From Competibacter_A sp002352125 (lineage in GTDB: Bacteria; Pseudomonadota; Gammaproteobacteria; Competibacterales; Competibacteraceae): 64,000 nt of DNA. The notes under the pieces were generated by a model. The model did not search any database. It had not been told where the DNA came from and worked only from the letters and a program-made list of their open reading frames with translations. Of this stretch, positions 8,784 through 17,641 are shown in pieces. Every line of letters begins with the position of its first letter. Within the stretch, counting starts at the first letter, position 1. The position numbers and the translations under genes were made by a program. The stretch is taken from assembly GCA_035441325.1 (NCBI GenBank), contig DAOROA010000008.1:28348-92347 (forward strand), given 5' to 3'.

Positions 8784-9578
8784 TCAGCCCAGCAACAGCT
8801 CGTCGTCGGTTGCGGCCTCGCCCGAAGATTTCTCGAACAGCCGCAACAGATCGGGCACGTCCAGCCCGGCCCGTTCCGGGCCGGCGATGTCGAACGCGAC
8901 CCGCCCCTGGTGCAGCATGATGGTGCGGTCGCCTATATCCAATGCTTGGCGCAGGCCGTGCGTCACCATCAACGCGGTAATTCGCCGTTCGGCGACCAGC
9001 GTTCGGGTCAGATCCAGCACTAAGGCTGCCATCCGGGGATCGAGCGCTGCCGTGTGCTCGTCCAGCAATAAGATTTTTGCCGGCCGCAAGGTAGCCATCA
9101 GCAAACTGACCGCCTGGCGCTGGCCGCCGGACAGCAGACTCATGCGGTCGGTCAGCCGGTCCTCCAATCCCAATCCCAGCCGCGCCAGATTTTCTCGAAA
9201 TGCGGTGCGCAACTCGCGGCGGCAGGCGGCGCGCAGTCCCCGTCGCCGGCCGCGCACCGCCGCCAGCGCCAGATTTTCTTCCACCGTCAGCTCGCCGCAG
9301 GTGCCGGCGAGCGGATCCTGAAATACCCGCGCCACCACCGATGCGCGCCGGGCTACGGTCCAGCGGGTCACATCTGTACCGTCGAAGGCGATGGAACCGT
9401 CGCCGACCGGCGCCTCGCCCGCCAGCGCGTTGAGCAGGGTAGACTTGCCGGCGCCGTTGCCGCCGATCACGGTCAGGAACTGGCCGGCGGGAATGGCCAG
9501 ATCGATGCCGCGCAGCGCCGGATTCTCCAGCGGGGTGCCGGGGTGGAAGGTGACGCGCAGTTGCCGGATATCAATCAC
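8784..9578 (-). CDS. ABC transporter ATP-binding protein
   Basis: A 264-residue ATPase subunit with Walker A GGNGAGKST, Q-loop near VFQDP, signature LSGGQRQ, Walker B ILLLDEH and a switch histidine (VTHGL). It is the last gene of a three-gene importer: substrate-binding protein (10477-11442), permease (9571-10473), ATPase. Its ATG overlaps the permease end by 8 bp, consistent with coupling. The combination of this binding-protein family (ABC_sub_bind, PF04392 type) with a branched-chain-type permease is known from putative amino-acid or nucleoside uptake systems; the ligand is unknown here. Cytoplasmic face of the inner membrane. Confidence 0.92.
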   Translation of the reverse strand: MIDIRQLRVTFHPGTPLENPALRGIDLAIPAGQFLTVIGGNGAGKSTLLNALAGEAPVGDGSIAFDGTDVTRWTVARRASVVARVFQDPLAGTCGELTVEENLALAAVRGRRRGLRAACRRELRTAFRENLARLGLGLEDRLTDRMSLLSGGQRQAVSLLMATLRPAKILLLDEHTAALDPRMAALVLDLTRTLVAERRITALMVTHGLRQALDIGDRTIMLHQGRVAFDIAGPERAGLDVPDLLRLFEKSSGEAATDDELLLG

Positions 9579-10473
9579 CGGTGGCGCGATCCTTCGAACG
9601 CCTGCGCCCAGCCCGCCAGCGGGGCAGTGCCAGCGCCAGCGCCACCAGCGTGGCGGTGACCAAGTTCAAATCTTGCGCTTGCAGGCCGAACGCCTCGACG
9701 TTCAGCGCCAATGCCACCAGCAGCCGATACAGAACGGAACCGAGAACGCAGGCGGCGGTGGCCCGGGCCACGGTGCGCGGATCGAGCAGCGCCTCGCCAC
9801 CGATCACTGCCGCCAGGCCGACCACGATCACCCCGACGCCCAAAGTCACGTCGGCGCTACCTTGACCTTGAGCAAACAGAGCGCCCGCCAGCGCCACCAA
9901 GGCGTTACTCGACGCCAGGCCCAACAAAATGGCCCGCTCGGTGCGAATGCCTTGGGCGCGAGCCATGCGCGGGTTAGCGCCGGTGGCGCGCAGAGCCAGG
10001 CCGATTTCCGAACCGAGAAACCGGTCCAGCAGCCACTTGATCGCGAACACGGCCACGGCGAACGCCAGCGGCGTCAGCGCGTAAGCCGGGATCGGCCCAT
10101 CCTGCAACGGACTCAATACCGTCCGCTCGCCCAGCAGCGCCACGTTGGGCCGGCCCATGATTCGCAGGTTGATCGAGTACAGAGCAATCATGGTCAGGAT
10201 GCTGGCCAGCAGGTGCAGAATGCCCAGCCGCAAGTGTAGCCAGGCAGTCGCCAATCCGGCCAGCGCCCCCGCCGCCGCCGCGGCCAAGGTCGCCAGCCAG
10301 GGATCGACGGCACGCACGATCAAGGCCGCCGCCACCGCCGCTCCCAACGGAAAGCTGCCGTCCACGGTCAGATCGGGGAATTGCAGCACCCGAAACGACA
10401 GGTAGACACCCAGCGCCACCAGGCCGAATACCAGCCCGATTTCTACGGCGCCGAGCAGGGCGATAGCGCTCAT
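9571..10473 (-). CDS. ABC transporter permease
   Basis: A 300-residue integral membrane protein with roughly eight to nine hydrophobic segments, beginning MSAIALLGAVEIGLVFGLVA, of the BPD_transp_2 (branched-chain amino acid / ribose-type) permease fold. Conserved-looking pieces include SFRVLQFPDLTVDGSFPLG and the cytoplasmic loop ALRATGANPRMARAQGI, which would contact the ATPase. It starts 3 bp after the binding-protein gene and overlaps the ATPase gene by 8 bp. A single permease gene suggests a homodimer in the membrane. Ligand unknown. Confidence 0.9.
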   Translation of the reverse strand: MSAIALLGAVEIGLVFGLVALGVYLSFRVLQFPDLTVDGSFPLGAAVAAALIVRAVDPWLATLAAAAAGALAGLATAWLHLRLGILHLLASILTMIALYSINLRIMGRPNVALLGERTVLSPLQDGPIPAYALTPLAFAVAVFAIKWLLDRFLGSEIGLALRATGANPRMARAQGIRTERAILLGLASSNALVALAGALFAQGQGSADVTLGVGVIVVGLAAVIGGEALLDPRTVARATAACVLGSVLYRLLVALALNVEAFGLQAQDLNLVTATLVALALALPRWRAGRRRSKDRATGD

Positions 10474-10476
10474 CGC

Positions 10477-11442
10477 TCAGGGCGATGGCGGATTCGCCGC
10501 CCGCTGGCGCACCGCGTCGGGCACGGTGACACCCATCGCCGTGGCGGCTTGGGAATTGAGGAACAGGCTGAGCTTCCCGATCGACTCGACCGGCATATCG
10601 CCGGGCCGCTCGCCGCGCAATACCCGTACCACCTGCTGGCCGGTCTGCCGCCCCACATCGTAGTAGTCGAAACCCAGGGAGGCGACCGCGCCGCGCCCCA
10701 CTGAGTCGGTATCGGCGCTGTACACCGGGATTTTGGCCTCTCGCCCAACTTTGATGACCGCCTCCAGCGCCGATACCACGGTGTTGTCCAGCGGAATGTA
10801 AATCGCTTCCGCCTTGCCGGCCAGTTGCCGGGCGGCGCTCAGCACGTCGCCGGATTTCGGCGCGGCAGCCTCGATCACCTGGAAGTTCTTGGCTGGCGCC
10901 AGCCGTTTGAGCGCATCGACCATCGACACGGAATTGGTCTCGCCGGGGTTGTAGATCACTCCCAGCATCTTGGCGCCGGGCGACAATTCCCGGATCAGGT
11001 CGAGCTGTTCGGCGAGAGGCGGGAAATCGCGAGTGCCGGTAACGTTGCCGCCGGGGTGATCGAGCTGCTTCACCAGCTTGGCGCCGACCGGATCGGAAAC
11101 CGCACAAAATACGATGGGCACTTCGCGGGTAGCAGCGGCCATCGCCTGCGCCGAGGGGGTGGTGATGGCGACGATGACCTCCGGTCGGGCGCCGGCGAAC
11201 TTGCGGGCGATCTGCGCCGCCGTGACCGGATTACCTTGCGCGTTCTGATAATCGACCGTCAGGTTCCGGCCGGACACGAAGCCGGCAGCGGCCAGCTCGT
11301 CGAGAACGCCCCGGCGGGCGGCGTCGAGCGAGGGGTGTTCGACAATTTGGGTCAACGCCATCGTCCTGGACGGTTCGGCGGCAAAACCGAACGGCGGCAG
11401 GGCCAACAACAGCGCGGTAGCCCAGATCGCGAAAGTGCGCAT
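10477..11442 (-). CDS. ABC transporter substrate-binding protein (PF04392 type)
   Basis: A 321-residue periplasmic binding protein. The signal peptide is MRTFAIWATALLLALPPFGFA. The mature part has the typical order LTQIVEHPSLDAARRGVLDE, DYQNAQGN, FCAVSDPVGAKLV, GVIYNPGETNSV and a C-terminal two-lobe pattern ending with YYDVGRQTG and LFLNSQAA. The family is related to binding proteins for tryptophan/tyrosine or other small molecules, and the ligand cannot be read from sequence. ATG 11442 was chosen because the signal peptide starts there and GGGAG lies upstream; a longer frame (to 11607) adds 55 arginine-rich residues that look non-coding. First gene of the importer operon; 208 bp separate it from the gamma-glutamyltransferase gene. 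Confidence 0.9.
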   Translation of the reverse strand: MRTFAIWATALLLALPPFGFAAEPSRTMALTQIVEHPSLDAARRGVLDELAAAGFVSGRNLTVDYQNAQGNPVTAAQIARKFAGARPEVIVAITTPSAQAMAAATREVPIVFCAVSDPVGAKLVKQLDHPGGNVTGTRDFPPLAEQLDLIRELSPGAKMLGVIYNPGETNSVSMVDALKRLAPAKNFQVIEAAAPKSGDVLSAARQLAGKAEAIYIPLDNTVVSALEAVIKVGREAKIPVYSADTDSVGRGAVASLGFDYYDVGRQTGQQVVRVLRGERPGDMPVESIGKLSLFLNSQAATAMGVTVPDAVRQRAANPPSP

Positions 11443-11650
11443 GGCGTGAAACTCCCGGTACGGTATCGAAAAAAGGCGCGGGGCCAACAGCGATTCAGCC
11501 GTTTTCGGCGTGTGCGACCACGACGGCGGCCACGCCATCCCGGACGCAGGCATGCTGAAGCCTTTGATGGGATCGATGCCCCTGCGCCGTCGGCGCAAAC
11601 GCGCCAAATCCGCCGATGCGGCCCGCGCCGCCTGCCGGGCGTGGCCGCCC

Positions 11651-13399
11651 TCAGTACCCCGCCGCTAAACCGCCTGGCTGGCGGGTGTCGGAAAAGCCGT
11701 ACCATCCTTCCGGCGCGCGGAGGATGCTTTGGACAACGCCCATCGCCTCCCGGACCACCACCTTGTGGCCCAGCTTCTCCAACGCGAGCACGGTATCCGG
11801 GCTCAACCCTTCCTCGACCCGCAGCTCGTCGGGCAACCATTGGTGATGCACTCGCGGTGCCACCGTCGCTTCGGCCAGGTTCAGCCGATGGTCGATCACG
11901 TTCGACAGCATTTGCAACACGGCAGTGATGATCCGGCTGCCGCCGGGGCTGCCGGTGACCAGCACCAATCGGCCGTTCTCGAACACCAGGGTCGGAGTCA
12001 TCGAACTGAGCGGACGCTTGCCGGGACCGACCGCGTTGGCGGCGCCACCGATCAAGCCGTAGGCGTTCGGGACGCCCGGTTTGGCGGCGAAATCGTCCAT
12101 CTCGTTGTTGAGCAGGATCCCGGTGCCGGCGGCGACGATGCCCGAGCCATAGGGAAAGTTCAGGGTGTAGGTGACGGCGGCGGCGTTGCCGTCCCGGTCC
12201 ACGACCGAGTAGTGCGTCGTTTGCTCGCTTTCGAAACGTTGCGGCTGGCCGGGTTTGATGTCTATCGCCGGCGTAGCCCGGTTCAGGTCGATTTGCGCCG
12301 CTAGCTCCTTGGCATAAGTTTTCGCAATCAGGCCGGCGACCGGCACCTTTGCGAAATCGGGATCGCCCAGATACTCGCTGCGGTCGGCATAAGCCCGCTT
12401 GGTCGCCTCGGCCAAGCGGTGGATCGTAGCGGCGCTGTTGTGGCCCAAATCCCCCAGCGGCCAAGTTTCGAGAATGTTGAGAATCTGGACGAGATGCACG
12501 CCGCCAGAGCTGGGCGGCGGCATCGATGCGATCTCGTAGCCTCGATATGTGCCTCGCACCGGCGCGCGGACCACCGCCCGGTAACCCTTCAGGTCGTCTG
12601 CAGTGATCGCTCCCCGGTGTTCCTGCATGTCGGCGATCAGCTTCCGTGCGATCTCACCCTCGTAGAACGCCCGAGAGCCTTCTTCGGCGATCAGCTTGAG
12701 CGAGGCGGCCAAATCCGGCTGGGCCAGCGTTTCGCCGGGCGCATAGGCGGAACCGTCTGGCTTGAAAAACGCTTTCGTGCTGGCGGGCCAGGGCGCCATC
12801 TGCTCGCGCGCTTCCTGGAGCGATCGCGCCAGCTCGGGACCGACCGGGAAACCCTGCTCGGCCAAGCGGATCGCCGGTTCGAGCAGCGCCCGCCACGGCA
12901 GGCGACCGTGGCGGGCGTGGGCCAGCGCCAGCCCGGCCACTGTGCCCGGCACGCCAGCCGCCTGGTAGCTATAGCGGATGCGAGCTTCGTCCACCTCGCC
13001 TTTTTCGTTCAGGTAAAAATCTCGACCGGCGGCAGCGGGGGCAGTTTCCCGGAAATCGATGGCCTCGGTCTGCTGCTTGCCGCTGTCGTAAACGAGCATG
13101 AACCCGCCGCCACCCAGGTTGCCTGCCTGGGGCAGCGTGACCGCCAGCGCGAAGCCGACCGCTACCGCCGCGTCGGCGGCGTTGCCGCCTCCTTGGAGGA
13201 CGGCCAGCCCGGCCTGGCTGGCCAAAGCCTCTTGGGCGACCACCAGACCGTGGCGAGCGTAGACCGGATGGATACGATCGCGGGCATCGAACAGCGCCGG
13301 CTCGGCTCTGCCTGCGGCCGCTCCCAGCCAGAGCAATAGGACGGCAACGCCGGCGAGGAGCCGGGCAGGCAAGCGAGCGGACGAGAACCATCGAGGCAT
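11651..13399 (-). CDS. ggt: Gamma-glutamyltransferase (periplasmic)
   Basis: A 582-residue precursor of the N-terminal-nucleophile hydrolase gamma-glutamyltranspeptidase. It has a signal peptide (LLAGVAVLLLWLGAAAGRAEP), the large-subunit start RHGLVVAQEALASQAGL, and the autocleavage site before Thr394 in EQTTHYSVVD, which becomes the nucleophile of the small subunit. Downstream PLSSMTPTLV and GSPGGSRII match the substrate and oxyanion-hole segments. It cleaves or transfers the gamma-glutamyl group of glutathione and related compounds in the periplasm. ATG 13399 has GGAG eight bases upstream; a start 17 codons earlier lacks a hydrophobic leader at its proper place. The neighbouring ABC importer could take up products, but that link is only positional. 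Confidence 0.95.
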   Translation of the reverse strand: MPRWFSSARLPARLLAGVAVLLLWLGAAAGRAEPALFDARDRIHPVYARHGLVVAQEALASQAGLAVLQGGGNAADAAVAVGFALAVTLPQAGNLGGGGFMLVYDSGKQQTEAIDFRETAPAAAGRDFYLNEKGEVDEARIRYSYQAAGVPGTVAGLALAHARHGRLPWRALLEPAIRLAEQGFPVGPELARSLQEAREQMAPWPASTKAFFKPDGSAYAPGETLAQPDLAASLKLIAEEGSRAFYEGEIARKLIADMQEHRGAITADDLKGYRAVVRAPVRGTYRGYEIASMPPPSSGGVHLVQILNILETWPLGDLGHNSAATIHRLAEATKRAYADRSEYLGDPDFAKVPVAGLIAKTYAKELAAQIDLNRATPAIDIKPGQPQRFESEQTTHYSVVDRDGNAAAVTYTLNFPYGSGIVAAGTGILLNNEMDDFAAKPGVPNAYGLIGGAANAVGPGKRPLSSMTPTLVFENGRLVLVTGSPGGSRIITAVLQMLSNVIDHRLNLAEATVAPRVHHQWLPDELRVEEGLSPDTVLALEKLGHKVVVREAMGVVQSILRAPEGWYGFSDTRQPGGLAAGY

Positions 13400-13708
13400 G
13401 GAGATCTCCGGCGGTGGGGCAACGGTCAAACGATCTTGGCGAGATCGCAAGGGAGTTCAGCCGCAGTATAGGCCCGGCCTCTTCTCGCGACGAACCGCCG
13501 CAACCGCGATCCGGCGATCCGCCCGGCGCACCGCTACGCCGCAAGCGATGCTGCTGTCGCGCTAGCCCGGCCCGCTGGAAAGCGCGGCGCAAGCCACGTT
13601 TCCCCCGAAAACGAGAGCCTCTGCTCCGGCCGCGTCCGCCCCGCGGCGCAGGTTGTGCGATCGGATACGCTGCCGGGTTCCGCAGAGCGCCGGCCTCGCC
13701 GGGTCGCT
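13400..13708. other. Intergenic stretch, no gene seen
   Basis: About 310 bp of very GC-rich sequence between the DUF2934 gene and ggt, both on the minus strand. Open frames here are short and have no ribosome site or recognisable product. The GGAG site for ggt lies at its left edge. No convincing promoter, terminator or RNA gene seen. Confidence 0.5.
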
Positions 13709-13948
13709 TCAGGTACCGGCGAATAAATCGTCCGTCGAACGGCGATCCAAGAACACCAAGGCCATGCGGGGCGACGGCAGAGACTGAGCGTCTTGCTGGT
13801 CGAACACGCGCTCCGCCCGTAACCAGTCTTCGAGCGGACAACCGCCCCGAAACTTCCGGCGTTCGGCGAGATAATACGCCGCTTCGGCGATCCAGGCGTG
13901 TCGCAGATCGGTGGGGACGGTCATTTCGGGTTGCTGGGATGTCGGCAT
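13709..13948 (-). CDS. DUF2934 domain protein
   Basis: A 79-residue protein containing the DUF2934 motif: RHAWIAEAAYYLAERRKF followed by GGCPLEDWLRAERVF, i.e. an amphipathic helix, a short Gly-rich turn and an (E/D)DW-LxAE helix. The family is small, cytoplasmic and of unknown function, widespread in proteobacteria. The ATG at 13948 opens directly into the conserved part (MPTSQQPEMTVPTDLRH). The C-terminal 25 residues have no recognisable feature. It appears to be a single-gene unit. Confidence 0.8.
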   Translation of the reverse strand: MPTSQQPEMTVPTDLRHAWIAEAAYYLAERRKFRGGCPLEDWLRAERVFDQQDAQSLPSPRMALVFLDRRSTDDLFAGT

Positions 13949-14146
13949 GACGGGAGCTCCGGGGATCGCGAGGGAAACGGCGGCGATGCTAGCAAAGCGG
14001 AAATCCGGTCGGCAACCCCCGCTAGAACGGCAGGACCGGCTTGGCGCGGCGAAGGCGAGATCGAACGAAGCAGCGCGCCGGCCGGATGCGATGGCGACTT
14101 GGCCGGCGATTTGCCATCCGGTTCGAGGGCCGGTTACCGGGGCAGG

Positions 14147-14169
14147 TTATCCACAAAATCTGTGGACAA
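14147..14169. promoter_or_regulatory. Inverted pair of DnaA-box-like sites
   Basis: TTATCCACA at 14147-14155 is an exact match to the DnaA box consensus TTATNCACA. Five bases later TGTGGACAA (14161-14169) reads TTGTCCACA on the other strand, one base from consensus. Together they form a near-perfect 10-bp inverted repeat with a 5-bp spacer. No dnaA, dnaN or AT-rich unwinding region is nearby, so an origin is unlikely; a DnaA-binding regulatory or titration site, or chance, are the options. Confidence 0.4.
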
Positions 14170-14393
14170 CTTCGCTCCGGCCGGGTGTCGCCATCAATCG
14201 GGATGCGGGGTTATGACGAATGGCGGGATCGGCTAGCATTTAACCGTCGAGACCGAAAAAACCCAACCGGTTGAGGTTGCGCCGTTGCTCGCATAGCCAT
14301 CGAGCAAGCGGCCAGAAAATGGGCGATGCCGGCCAAAAGCTAGAGATAAGCCCTCAATCGCCTCGCCATTCAGTTCGAGGGCCGGTTGCCGCC

Positions 14394-14557
14394 ATGACTC
14401 AAACCGTATTCACACAAAAAAATCGACAGGCCCCATCTACCGTTTCGACGAAATCAGCTCTCGGCAAACCGTCATGTACGGCCTGCTCGCCGACGGTTTC
14501 CGCAAAACGGTTATCTGGAGCGAACTAACGGGCCAGCCAAAGAAGGGCGCGCGCTAG
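14394..14557 (+). pseudogene. Possible frameshifted small ORF
   Basis: An ATG at 14394 (MTQTVFTQK) runs into an A7 tract at 14416-14422. One extra A would continue into a fluent 54-residue frame (IYRFDEISSRQTV, then MYGLLADGFRKTVIW) that ends at TAG 14555-14557. The second half reads like real protein, but no family is recognised and there is no good ribosome site. It may be a decayed gene, a sequencing error in the homopolymer, or chance. Confidence 0.2.
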
Positions 14558-14595
14558 CGGGTAACGGACCGATCCGTTCCAAGCCAAGGATCCGC

Positions 14596-17577
14596 TCATT
14601 GCAGCAATTCGATTTTGCCGTATTTACCGGCATTTCCTTTTTCCCAGGCGATGAGTTCTTCGAGAGACATTTCTGCGGTGGCGGACTGGCGACGGCTCCA
14701 GAGCATGACGCCATCGTCGCAACCGCTGGCCAGCAATTCGCTGTTTGGGCTAAACGCCACGGCGTTCACGCCGCCAGTATGCCCCGGCAGCGTCGCCACA
14801 CACTGCCGGTTCTCCGGCCGCCATAGCCGCACGGTTCGATCTCCGCTGCCGCTGGCCAATAACCGCCCGTCCGCACTGAACGCGACGCCGTTCACGCTGC
14901 CGGTGTGCCCCGGCAAAGAGGCCAAGCATTGCCGGTTTTCCAACCGCCATAGCCGCACGGCATCGTCTTCCCGGCGCCTTTCGGAAAAGCTGCCGTGACC
15001 GCTGGCCAGCCATCGCCCGTCCGGGCTGAACGCCAGGGCGTTGACCCGACCGGCACGCCCGGCCAGGGTTGCCACGCATTGCCCGGAAGCCACTTGCCAC
15101 AGCCGCACGGTCCGGTCCCCGCCACCGCTGGCCAACAGTTGTCCGCCTGAACCGAACGCCACGGCGCTCACACCTCCCTCGTGTCCCGTTAAGGTCGCAA
15201 CGCACTGCCCGATATCGACCTGCCAGAGTCGCACCGTCCGATCCCCGCCGCCGCTGGCCAACCACCGTCCGTCCGGGCTGAATGCCACGGCGTTTACAGT
15301 CCCGACATGCCCCGACAAGACCGCCACACACCGTTTGGCAGCCACCTGCCAGAGTCGCACCATCCGGTCTACGCCGCCGCTGGCCAACAGTTGCCCGTCC
15401 GGACTGAACGCCACGGCGCTCACGCCGCCGACATGCTTGGCCAAAGTCGCCACGCATTCTCCGGAGGCGATCTGCCACAAGCGCACGCTACGGTCCCCGC
15501 TGCCGCTGGCCAACAGTTGCCCGTCCGGGCTAAACGCCACCGCGTTTCTTCCCTTGGCCGAACTCGCCAATCTAGCGTGCTCGTATTCCCAACTTAGCGA
15601 CGAAGCGGTCAATCGCTCCCATCCTTCGACGATCACTCGCCAGCGAAGAGGGCGCATCAGATCTCGCCGCAAGGCTTCTGCATCCCGATAGCAAGGAGTG
15701 GCAAGACGGGATTGCCACGGCCGCAGAACCAGACAGGCGGCGCTATCCACGGCAATCTGCTCCCACAGCGCATAATACTGTCGCAAAACGTCTACCAACG
15801 GTTGCGCCTTTCCTCTCAATTGGCTCAACGCCTGCTCCATTTCCTGCACACTGGCGTAATTGCCATCGCGGAGATCCTGGCCGAACCGGTCGAGAGCGTC
15901 GCTAAAGTCTGGACTGCGATGCAGGATGGCGAATTCTTTCAACAAGGATTCCAGTTGCGGAGCGACGTTTTGTTGGATTTCGGCGGCCGAAGACAACCAT
16001 CGGATGATTTTCCGTAACGCCACCGCGCCGCCACCGCCCGGCGAAGAGTCCAACAATCCTTCGAGCCAAGACGGGGGATGCACCAGGTGTTGCGCCAGCG
16101 TTCGCGCCGCCTCTCGAAGTTCCTCTCGAAACACGGGCGACGCGGCCGCCAACAACAGATCGGGCAAAACCGCCGAGAAATCCGGCTGCATTTTCGCCGG
16201 CACGCCACAGGCCAGCGCCGTTTGCCAAATCTTCTCGTATTCCGAACCCGCCTCCCGCCAAAGTGTCTCCAACCACCGGCATTCCTCGTTGCCGGCGCTG
16301 GCGTAAACGCCCAAGATTTCGCCGCGATAAAGCTCCAACAACAATGCCCGGCTGGTTTCGTCGCCCCGATTCGCCGCGTGCGCCACCGCAACGAGGTCGT
16401 CCGTCGCCAAACTCCAGCTTTTCCACATCGGCGGCAAATCCGGCGCCAGCCGGACCAGCAGGCGCAACAATCTCTCGTCGAGGCCCATATCCTGGGCGTC
16501 CAACACCTCCAGCGCCGCTCGCGCCACGTCCCGATCCTCCAGATCGCCACGCAACCAATCGGCGATGAGGCCGCGCGCCAAATCTTTGCGGGCAACCTCC
16601 CACTGCCTGGCGATTTGCTCCGCTAGCTCTCGCCCCGTTCGACACTCGACTCCGCCCAAGCGATAAAACCGGCGAGGGCGAAACGTCTTCGCCTCGGGTT
16701 GCACCACTTCCATCGGTATCAACAAACGCGCATCCCCCACCAACCAGCGACGGATCTCCGCCGATCCCCAACGCTGCTTCGGATCGCGCAACAACAAGCC
16801 TCGGCACAGCGTTCGCCACGGTTCCGCCAAGTTCTCCAGCGGTACCGCCCGGACCGTCAACTGGTACAAGATCACCATGCCCGATAGCCCGGCAAACGGA
16901 TGCCGTCCGGTCAGGGCCTCCACCAGCATCATTCCCAGCGACCAGTAATCCGCTGCGGCGCCGGCGATCCCCGTTACCGTCTCCGGTGCTTCGTATTGCA
17001 TCGCGCGATTGGCGGCGAAGCGCGGCGTCGCCTCCCCCAGCGAGGCGATGCCGAAATCGGTCAGCGCCAGTTGCAGCGGCTGCTGACTACGGACCAGCAC
17101 ATTTTCCGGTTTCAAATTCCGATGGAGGATGTGGCGCCGGTGCAGCTCCGCCAGCGCTGCGCCGAGTTCGATCAGCATTTCTCTTACCCGCATTACGGCC
17201 AGCGGTCCCGGCGCCATCAGTTCGCGCAAAGATCCGTGTTCGGCGTATTCCAGCAACTCATAACCCACGCCATCCGACTGGCCGTGCTCCAGCAATTGGG
17301 CTACATGGCGCGGCAAACTCGCGCCGATCTGCTGCAACAGCTCGCTCTTGGGTTGCACGCCGGGGCGATAGAGCCGGGCGACCGCTCGCTGCCCGGGCGC
17401 TGCGAGTGCTTCCACCACCAGCAAATCCACTTCGGTCTTTCGGGCCGGCAAGCGCCGCAACACCCGGTAACGATCCGCCAGCGCGGCCGGAAGAACGAGC
17501 GCGCCAGAATGCTCGAAGGTGGCCGCATCGCGCGCCGCCGGATCGGGCGGTTGCTGGGCGGGAGGCTGTCCTGGCAT
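14596..17577 (-). CDS. Kinase-like (probable pseudokinase) protein with WD40 propeller
   Basis: A 993-residue protein with a Ser/Thr kinase-like N-terminus (about 35-270), an unassigned helical middle (270-650) and seven WD40 repeats (about 660-970), enough for one propeller. The kinase fold is recognisable from the LKPEN and DFG segments (about residues 155 and 172), but the catalytic loop reads HRN instead of HRD, the VAxK lysine is an arginine (AVARLYRPG), and the glycine loop is missing (YRVLRRLPARKTEV). Phosphotransfer is therefore doubtful and a scaffold role more likely. No membrane segment is seen. It is the last gene of the DUF2760-Hsp70-Hsp70 operon, 64 bp after the second Hsp70. 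ATG 17577 is preferred to a TTG at 17649 that would overlap that gene, although its ribosome site is weak. Confidence 0.85.
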   Translation of the reverse strand: MPGQPPAQQPPDPAARDAATFEHSGALVLPAALADRYRVLRRLPARKTEVDLLVVEALAAPGQRAVARLYRPGVQPKSELLQQIGASLPRHVAQLLEHGQSDGVGYELLEYAEHGSLRELMAPGPLAVMRVREMLIELGAALAELHRRHILHRNLKPENVLVRSQQPLQLALTDFGIASLGEATPRFAANRAMQYEAPETVTGIAGAAADYWSLGMMLVEALTGRHPFAGLSGMVILYQLTVRAVPLENLAEPWRTLCRGLLLRDPKQRWGSAEIRRWLVGDARLLIPMEVVQPEAKTFRPRRFYRLGGVECRTGRELAEQIARQWEVARKDLARGLIADWLRGDLEDRDVARAALEVLDAQDMGLDERLLRLLVRLAPDLPPMWKSWSLATDDLVAVAHAANRGDETSRALLLELYRGEILGVYASAGNEECRWLETLWREAGSEYEKIWQTALACGVPAKMQPDFSAVLPDLLLAAASPVFREELREAARTLAQHLVHPPSWLEGLLDSSPGGGGAVALRKIIRWLSSAAEIQQNVAPQLESLLKEFAILHRSPDFSDALDRFGQDLRDGNYASVQEMEQALSQLRGKAQPLVDVLRQYYALWEQIAVDSAACLVLRPWQSRLATPCYRDAEALRRDLMRPLRWRVIVEGWERLTASSLSWEYEHARLASSAKGRNAVAFSPDGQLLASGSGDRSVRLWQIASGECVATLAKHVGGVSAVAFSPDGQLLASGGVDRMVRLWQVAAKRCVAVLSGHVGTVNAVAFSPDGRWLASGGGDRTVRLWQVDIGQCVATLTGHEGGVSAVAFGSGGQLLASGGGDRTVRLWQVASGQCVATLAGRAGRVNALAFSPDGRWLASGHGSFSERRREDDAVRLWRLENRQCLASLPGHTGSVNGVAFSADGRLLASGSGDRTVRLWRPENRQCVATLPGHTGGVNAVAFSPNSELLASGCDDGVMLWSRRQSATAEMSLEELIAWEKGNAGKYGKIELLQ
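14740..15560 (-). repeat. Tandem WD40-coding repeats (about 126-bp period)
   Basis: Seven tandem modules inside the kinase-like gene, most of 42 codons, share long near-identical DNA such as the block coding for LLASGSGDR and VRLW. The fifth module is longer by an insertion (HGSFSERRREDD). The high DNA-level similarity suggests recent amplification or gene conversion among modules. Confidence 0.8.
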
Positions 17578-17641
17578 GGTTAAAGACTCTTTGCTCGTTA
17601 TCGGTATGCGTATCGCCAGCGTTCGCTGCGCTTTCCTGCCG

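Larger units (their letters stand above)
13949..14595. other. 650-bp region without a confident gene
   Basis: No long coding frame with a ribosome site is present. It contains an inverted pair of DnaA-box-like sites (14147-14169), two copies of a 15-base sequence (GTTCGAGGGCCGGTT at 14121-14135 and 14373-14387, each preceded by a weakly similar TTGCCAT/TCGCCAT stretch), and a short possible coding remnant with an A7 tract (14394-14557). The base composition falls below that of neighbours in places. The function is unknown; it could be decayed sequence. Confidence 0.5.

Noticed and set aside
14147..14169. Chromosomal origin of replication
   Set aside because: Only two boxes, no AT-rich unwinding element and no dnaA, gyrB or similar neighbours.
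14740..15560. CRISPR-like periodic repeats
   Set aside because: The 126-bp period and the coding frame show they are WD40 modules, with no constant direct repeat and unique spacers.
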